Below, piece by piece: positions 59,863 through 64,000 of a DNA stretch of 64,000 nucleotides. Origin of the DNA: Croceibacterium atlanticum (lineage in GTDB: Bacteria > Pseudomonadota > Alphaproteobacteria > Sphingomonadales > Sphingomonadaceae). The position numbers and the translations under genes are program-made. Position 1 is the stretch's first letter. Every line of letters starts with the position of its first letter. The notes under the pieces are model-generated. The model ran no database searches. It was not told the origin of the DNA and saw only the letters and a program-made list of their open reading frames with translations. Location: contig NZ_CP011452.2 in NCBI RefSeq assembly GCF_001008165.2, positions 1,178,001 through 1,242,000 of the forward strand, in the 5' to 3' direction.

Positions 59863-60992
59863 GCGAAACTGGCTCCGTCCCGATGTTGCCAGTTGAATAT
59901 CGGAAGCGGGCGCAGTCATACGTCAAGCACCAGATACTGCGCGAGTATCTGAAGAATGCGGCAATGATCATCCTGTCTGCTTGGCCGGACTTCGTTTTCG
60001 TAGATGGATTTTCAGGGCCCTGGAAGAACGCGAGAGACGATTTCGCCGATACCTCTTTTGGTATCGCTATTCAGGAACTGCGGGCGGCTCGCCGAAACTG
60101 GGAGGCAAATGGGAAAAGGCCGGGCATCCGCTGCATCTTTGTCGAAAAGAGAACGGACGCTTATCATAAGCTACAAGAAGCCGTGGAGGCTGTCGCTGAC
60201 TTCGAAGCCACTGCACTGCATGGAGATTTCGGCGATCATATTGACGAAATCTGTAAGATCGCTGGGCGCTCATTCACTCTGACCTTCATCGATCCGACCG
60301 GTTGGAACTTCGATCTGCGCAAGATCGCGCCGCTCTTGAGGCGCCAACCGGGAGAAGTCCTGGTCAACTTCATGTATGAGCATTTTCGTCGCTTTATCGA
60401 TGATGGTAGGCCCGCCATCCGACAGTCCCAAGACCGAGCCTTCGGGGGGCCAGAATGGCGCGAGAAATACACTCAATTGATTGAGGCGGGGAGCTCGAAA
60501 GAGGAGGCAGTTCTCGGTGTGTTCAGGAGACAGCTCAAACGGGCGGGCGATTTCAAGTTCGTGGCCAGCACGAAGATTCGCCACCCGCTAGCTGAGAAGA
60601 CCCATTTTTATCTGGTTTATGGGACTCGCAAGCTGAAAGGTCTGGTCGAGTTCCGAAGAGCTGAGAAGGCTGCATTGTCTGTCGAAGGCGCATTTCGTTC
60701 ACAGGCGAAAGATCAAGCATTCGAGGAGCGTACCGGTCAGGGAGGGCTCTTTTCGGATGCGCCTGAACTCATTCGCACGCAGGCTCGCGTTGATCCCCGT
60801 ATGGAGGATCATGAAAAGCTAGAGGCCCGGTTGAAATCTGCGCTTGCCAAGAACGATTGGGAGTATGAGCGACTGATGTCGGCGGCCTTGGAACGCTTCT
60901 CGATCTCCGAAAGTGAGTTCAAGGATATGCTCGTCCGAATGAAGCGTGAAGGACAGGTCTGTTCCCCGTCAGCACCTATGGCACAGATTTGA
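59859..60992 (+). CDS. tcmP: Three-Cys-motif partner protein TcmP
   Basis: A 377-aa protein typically paired with DUF5131 proteins. V-D-G-F-S-G-P-W (48-55) and F-I-D-P-T-G-W (143-149) look like motifs I and IV of a Rossmann methyltransferase-like fold, with I-F-V-E-K-R between them. The C-terminal part is helical and may contact the partner or nucleic acid. The stop (60990-60992) is a few bases before the IS3-like element, so the present C-terminus could be native or cut. Biochemical role unknown; phage or defence linkage is inferred from location and family habit. Confidence 0.82.
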   Translation: MSETGSVPMLPVEYRKRAQSYVKHQILREYLKNAAMIILSAWPDFVFVDGFSGPWKNARDDFADTSFGIAIQELRAARRNWEANGKRPGIRCIFVEKRTDAYHKLQEAVEAVADFEATALHGDFGDHIDEICKIAGRSFTLTFIDPTGWNFDLRKIAPLLRRQPGEVLVNFMYEHFRRFIDDGRPAIRQSQDRAFGGPEWREKYTQLIEAGSSKEEAVLGVFRRQLKRAGDFKFVASTKIRHPLAEKTHFYLVYGTRKLKGLVEFRRAEKAALSVEGAFRSQAKDQAFEERTGQGGLFSDAPELIRTQARVDPRMEDHEKLEARLKSALAKNDWEYERLMSAALERFSISESEFKDMLVRMKREGQVCSPSAPMAQI

Positions 60993-61005
60993 GGTTGTGA
61001 TTTAA

Positions 61006-61062
61006 GGAGGATTTGGGTCTCGTCGTAGTGACGAAGGAACGAAGATGAGACCCAAATCCTCC
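61006..61062 (+). promoter_or_regulatory. 16-bp inverted repeat covering the orfA start
   Basis: GGAGGATTTGGGTCTC (61006-61021) is the exact reverse complement of 61047-61062, which is codons 1-6 of orfA. The loop holds the probable SD (GAAGGA) and most of the ATG. Transcripts entering from outside would fold this and hide the start, as known for IS10/IS50. Confidence 0.7.
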
Positions 61063-61431
61063 AATGCAAAATCGCGGACCAAGACCCCTGCGGAAGCTGT
61101 GGTGAAGGGCATCCGCCGGGCCACCCGGCGGCACTTCTCGGCGGAAGACAAGATCAGGATCGTGCTGGAAGGCTTGCGCGGCGATGACAGCATCGCCGAG
61201 CTGTGCCGCAAGGAAGGCATCGCCCAGAGCCTGTATTACACCTGGTCGAAGGAGTTCATGGAGGCCGGCAAGCGCCGCTTGGCTGGTGACACCGCCCGCG
61301 CTGCGACCACAGATGAGGTGAAGGATCTGCGCCGGGAGACCGGCGCTTTGAAGGAGTGCGTCGCCGACCTGACGCTCGAGAACCGCCTGCTGAAAAAAAG
61401 CATTCTCGCGGATGGGGGCGACGACGAATGA
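61045..61431 (+). CDS. IS3-family transposase OrfA
   Basis: A 128-aa helix-turn-helix protein with a basic N-terminus (R-P-K-S-S-N-A-K-S-R-T-K-T) and HTH F-S-A-E-D-K-I-R-I-V-L-E-G-L-R-G. C-R-K-E-G-I-A-Q-S-L-Y-Y-T-W follows, then a leucine-zipper-like tail ending E-N-R-L-L-K-K-S-I. The A7 run at 61393-61399 (A-AAA-AAG) near its end allows a -1 frameshift into orfB to make the OrfAB transposase. Its stop overlaps the orfB ATG. Confidence 0.9.
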   Translation: MRPKSSNAKSRTKTPAEAVVKGIRRATRRHFSAEDKIRIVLEGLRGDDSIAELCRKEGIAQSLYYTWSKEFMEAGKRRLAGDTARAATTDEVKDLRRETGALKECVADLTLENRLLKKSILADGGDDE

Positions 61432-62408
61432 GATATCCTGCATCCGAGAAGCTCGAGATCATCAGGATCGTCGAGCAGTCGCACCTGTCCGCCAAGCACA
61501 CGCTGGACCAGCTCGGCATCGCCCGCCGGACATTCTATCGCTGGTATGACCGCTACCTCCAAGGCGGGCCGGAAGCGTTGGAGGATCGGCCATCGGCACC
61601 GAGCCGGGTGTGGAACCGCATCGGCGAGGGCATCCAGGACCAGATCATCGAGATGGCGCTGGATCACAGTGAGCTGTCCCCGCGCGAGCTGGCCGTGCGC
61701 TTCACTGACGAGAAGCGCTACTTCGTGTCCGAGGCCACGGTTTACCGCCTGTTGAAGGCCCACGACCTGATCACCAGCCCGGCCTATGTCGTGATCAAGG
61801 CTGCCGATCAGTTCCACACCAAGACCACCCGGCCGAACGAGATGTGGCAGAGCGACTTTACCTACTTCAAGATCATCGGGTGGGGCTGGATGTATCTGTC
61901 GACCGTGCTCGACGACTTCTCGCGTTATATCATCGCCTGGAAGCTGTGCACCAACATGCGGGCCGAGGACGTGACCGACACGCTGGACCGCGCTCTGGCG
62001 GCTTCCGGCTGCGACAGCGCTACGGTGCTGCACAAGCCGCGCCTGCTAAGCGATAATGGCCCCAGCTATATCGCTGGCGAACTGGCGGAATACATCGAGG
62101 CCAACAAGATGAGCCACGTGCGCGGCGCCCCTTGCCATCCCCAGACCCAGGGTAAGATCGAGCGCTGGCACCAGACCCTGAAGAACCGCATCCTGCTGGA
62201 AAACTACTTCCTGCCCGGCGACCTTGAGGACCAGATCGAAGCCTTCGTCGAGCACTACAACAACCAGCGTTACCACGAGAGCCTGAACAACGTGACGCCC
62301 GCCGACACCTACTTCGGCAGGGCCCCAGCCATCATCAAACAGCGAGAAAGGATCAAGCGACAGACCATCGAGCATCGGCGCTTGCAACACCGCAAGCTCG
62401 CCGCCTAA
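61428..62408 (+). CDS. IS3-family transposase OrfB (DDE integrase core)
   Basis: 326 aa from ATG 61428; as part of OrfAB it would be read from the frameshift at 61394-61400. It begins with a second HTH (A-S-E-K-L-E-I-I-R-I-V-E-Q) and an RYPASEKL-type start. The rve core has D in W-Q-S-D-F-T-Y, D in L-L-S-D-N-G-P and E in Q-G-K-I-E-R-W with exactly 35 residues between the last two (DD35E). All three catalytic acids are present, so the element looks intact. Confidence 0.93.
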   Translation: MRYPASEKLEIIRIVEQSHLSAKHTLDQLGIARRTFYRWYDRYLQGGPEALEDRPSAPSRVWNRIGEGIQDQIIEMALDHSELSPRELAVRFTDEKRYFVSEATVYRLLKAHDLITSPAYVVIKAADQFHTKTTRPNEMWQSDFTYFKIIGWGWMYLSTVLDDFSRYIIAWKLCTNMRAEDVTDTLDRALAASGCDSATVLHKPRLLSDNGPSYIAGELAEYIEANKMSHVRGAPCHPQTQGKIERWHQTLKNRILLENYFLPGDLEDQIEAFVEHYNNQRYHESLNNVTPADTYFGRAPAIIKQRERIKRQTIEHRRLQHRKLAA

Positions 62409-62482
62409 CATCAACCCCCAGACGAGGCCGACACTCCGCTAATCTACGCCGCCAGTTGCGCCAAATGTTCTGACGACGGACA

Positions 62483-62888
62483 GTCAGGGGCATCCGCCCA
62501 AGGAACTTATCGAAACCCCAAATCTGCTTTGGAAACTTCTGGTGTGTCCGCTTCTCACCTGCGGGCTTCCAACGTGTCTCCAGAAATGACGCCTTGTCGC
62601 GCACATATTACACCAAGTACGGCGCGAGACGGGCGACATGCCAAAGCAGCCAACGTGGCTCGGAAATGACACGGAAGGCGTGTCATTTTGAGGCTGAGGG
62701 CGTTGGGAAGACCGCGCTCTTCCGCTGCCATTCCACGCGAACCCATAGCACCCAGCCAGCGTCCTCCAGATTACCGCAGGAGCCGTGCGTGAGGCCGATA
62801 GCAGCCCCGCTCGCCCGAAGGCTCGATTTATCGATAGGCGCTGAGCGGAGTCGCCACACCCCTTCTCGCCATTGTTCAGCCAGACGAA
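62483..62888. other. Gene-free stretch between the IS and the integrase
   Basis: About 400 bp with no convincing ORF. It contains imperfect direct repeats, CCAACGTGTCTCCAGAAATG (62567-) and CCAACGTGGCTCGGAAATG (62651-), and TGACACGGAAGGCGTGTCA (62666-62684), which carries a TGACAC/GTGTCA inverted repeat. These may be part of the element's recombination or control region. Confidence 0.4.
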
Positions 62889-64000
62889 CTAACTGGCAGG
62901 GTGCGGGAGCGGAACGCCGGGATACTCGATTAGCGACACGATCTCGGCCTTGCGCTTCAACGCGATGCCATGCGGTGAATAGCGGCTGTAGGTAAAGCCG
63001 CGCTCGTGACCGAGGACTTGCGCCCATTCGTTCTCCGGCACGCCAGCCCGTTCCATGATCTGTGTCACGTTCTTGCGGAAGGAATGGAAGGTCTTGCGCC
63101 GGTCGGTGAACCCACGGGCGAGTTTGAATCTGCTGAACTCCTTCCCCGCATCGGCTCCCGGTTTGCTGCCGGGCCCTTCTGCGTTGAACTTCGGCCATAG
63201 CCGTTCTCCCGGCGGTCCCGGCCTCCCTGCCAGCCATCCTAGCGCCGGGTGCAAAGGCACCTGCCGGTTGCCCGCTGCCGTCTTGGCATCCTCGACCTGA
63301 ATGTATGGGACCCCGTCCGCTTCTCGCACCTGTTCGAAGCGCAGCGATGCAATCTCGTCCAATCGCATCCCGGTGAAGAGCGCTACCAGCATCACTTCTT
63401 TCACGTCAGCGCGGCCCGGCTCTGGATCGAAGAGCTTCTTGAGTTCGTCAGCCTCCCACGGCAGGTAACCTTGGACGTTCTTTCCGGGGGTCAGTCGCTT
63501 CCGCATCCCGGCAAATGGGTTCCTGCCACTGCAGTAGTCGCGATCCTCGCCCCACTTCCACAACTCCTGCAGCGTCGTGACGTGGCGATTGAGGGTGGCA
63601 TCCGAGAGCCCCTTGGGGTGCCCGCCATATTGCTCCTGCAGCTCACGCCAGCTCATTTGCTTTGCCGCCGGAGAGCGCGCCCAGTTGGGGTCCATGGCGC
63701 GTAAGGCATCCATAAAAGCCGAAGCATCAGCCCGTCGAACATCGCGCAAGGGGCGATCCTTGAAGAACCCCGAGAAGAGACGAAAGGTGGCCTCCTTCTG
63801 CTGGCGCGTATTGCTCGGCTTCAAACCCGATTGCCGCGCCCAATGGCCAACATACTCGTCAGCCAGTTCAGCAAAGCCCGGCTCCAGTTCGCGACGGCGG
63901 ACAGGACGTTTGCCCCTGAGCATCTGCAGAGCATCCTGCAGGGCCGCTGCTTGAACCTCGTCCGCCTCGGTCAGCTCTCCGCGCTCATCTTTCTCTGCGA
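62889..64000 (-). CDS. Tyrosine recombinase/integrase (5' end beyond the window)
   Basis: At least 344 aa from ATG 63923 (complement), but the frame stays open to base 64000 (A-E-K-D-E-R-G-E-L-T-E-A-D-E), so the true start is outside. A SAM-like core-binding domain covers about 15-130. Catalytic residues are R in T-G-M-R-L-D-E (187), K in E-D-A-K-T (214), H-x-x-R in F-H-S-F-R (280, 283), H in L-G-H-E-R (306) and the nucleophile Y315 in S-R-Y-S-P. It looks active and probably integrated the element at tRNA-Gln. Confidence 0.92.
   Translation of the reverse strand, partial: AEKDERGELTEADEVQAAALQDALQMLRGKRPVRRRELEPGFAELADEYVGHWARQSGLKPSNTRQQKEATFRLFSGFFKDRPLRDVRRADASAFMDALRAMDPNWARSPAAKQMSWRELQEQYGGHPKGLSDATLNRHVTTLQELWKWGEDRDYCSGRNPFAGMRKRLTPGKNVQGYLPWEADELKKLFDPEPGRADVKEVMLVALFTGMRLDEIASLRFEQVREADGVPYIQVEDAKTAAGNRQVPLHPALGWLAGRPGPPGERLWPKFNAEGPGSKPGADAGKEFSRFKLARGFTDRRKTFHSFRKNVTQIMERAGVPENEWAQVLGHERGFTYSRYSPHGIALKRKAEIVSLIEYPGVPLPHPAS

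Larger units (their letters stand above)
60996..62482 (+). mobile_element. IS3-family insertion sequence (ends approximate)
   Basis: Contains overlapping orfA and orfB of an IS3-type transposase. Proposed ends are TGTGATTTAAGGAGGATTTGG (left) and the complement of CCAAATGTTCTGACGACGGACA (right), both starting TG and containing ATTTGG at about position 17. The match is weak and no clear target duplication was seen, so ends could shift. GC and codon use return to a host-like level. Confidence 0.6.

Noticed and set aside
1-64000. CRISPR arrays, rRNA genes, PQQ biosynthesis genes
   Set aside because: Looked for and not seen; no regularly spaced long repeats and no pqqA-F-like products.

Overview
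The window is a chromosomal segment of a GC-rich alphaproteobacterium, most likely a member of the Sphingomonadales (Sphingomonadaceae/Erythrobacteraceae type). This rests on a circularly permuted two-piece tmRNA with an ANDNEALAIAA tag, the surA-pdxA-rsmA gene order, a LigE-type glutathione transferase, a sphingomonad-type dispersed repeat (2348-2379), and the many secreted quinoproteins. No rRNA operon, CRISPR array or replication origin was seen.

Layout. 1-10.3 kb: surA (5' end cut by the window edge), pdxA, rsmA, a tandem universal stress protein, malate synthase G (minus strand), then a tightly overlapping M20 hydrolase-astA-astB operon of the arginine succinyltransferase pathway. 10.3-17.99 kb: ssrA (minus strand), mscL, a LemA/TPM set whose third gene carries a frameshift, a NUDIX hydrolase, a ketopantoate-reductase-like gene, a LigE-like GST, and a hydroxypyruvate/glyoxylate reductase overlapping a glycerate kinase.

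18-38.5 kb is the most distinctive region: five exported PQQ-type quinoprotein dehydrogenases of three architectures (heme c at the C-terminus, heme c at the N-terminus, or no heme). Among them lie a soluble cytochrome c, a lipoprotein cytochrome, HupE and an anchor protein, a VOC lipoprotein, a secreted type-B carboxylesterase, two paralogous secreted proteins of unknown function, a DUF6152 protein and two DUF6644-like membrane proteins. Nearly all products are exported or membrane-bound, which suggests a periplasmic oxidation module feeding electrons to cytochromes. The substrate cannot be read from sequence. A perfect FNR/FixK-type palindrome (35039-35052) lies in the divergent promoter region. 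No PQQ biosynthesis genes are present here.

38.6-58.8 kb is mostly core genome: apaG, an HWE histidine kinase, metZ, a PMT-type mannosyltransferase and a GT2-GtrA fusion, leuB, recO, ubiK, tspO, tlyA, ilvE, a CHAD protein, two metallopeptidases and two glutathione-transferase-fold enzymes. At 50.04-50.21 kb there is an unexplained short locus: a Shine-Dalgarno sequence 15 nt complementary to the 16S 3' end, an 18-codon ORF, and a strong terminator that carries a matching anti-SD.

58.86-64 kb is a probable integrated element next to tRNA-Gln(UUG). It has three 13-bp-spaced GTGGGCC repeats, a DUF5131 (three-Cys motif)-TcmP gene pair of visibly lower GC, an IS3-family insertion immediately after tcmP, and a tyrosine recombinase that runs off the right edge. 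The DUF5131-TcmP pair is the best candidate for a poorly described system in this window.
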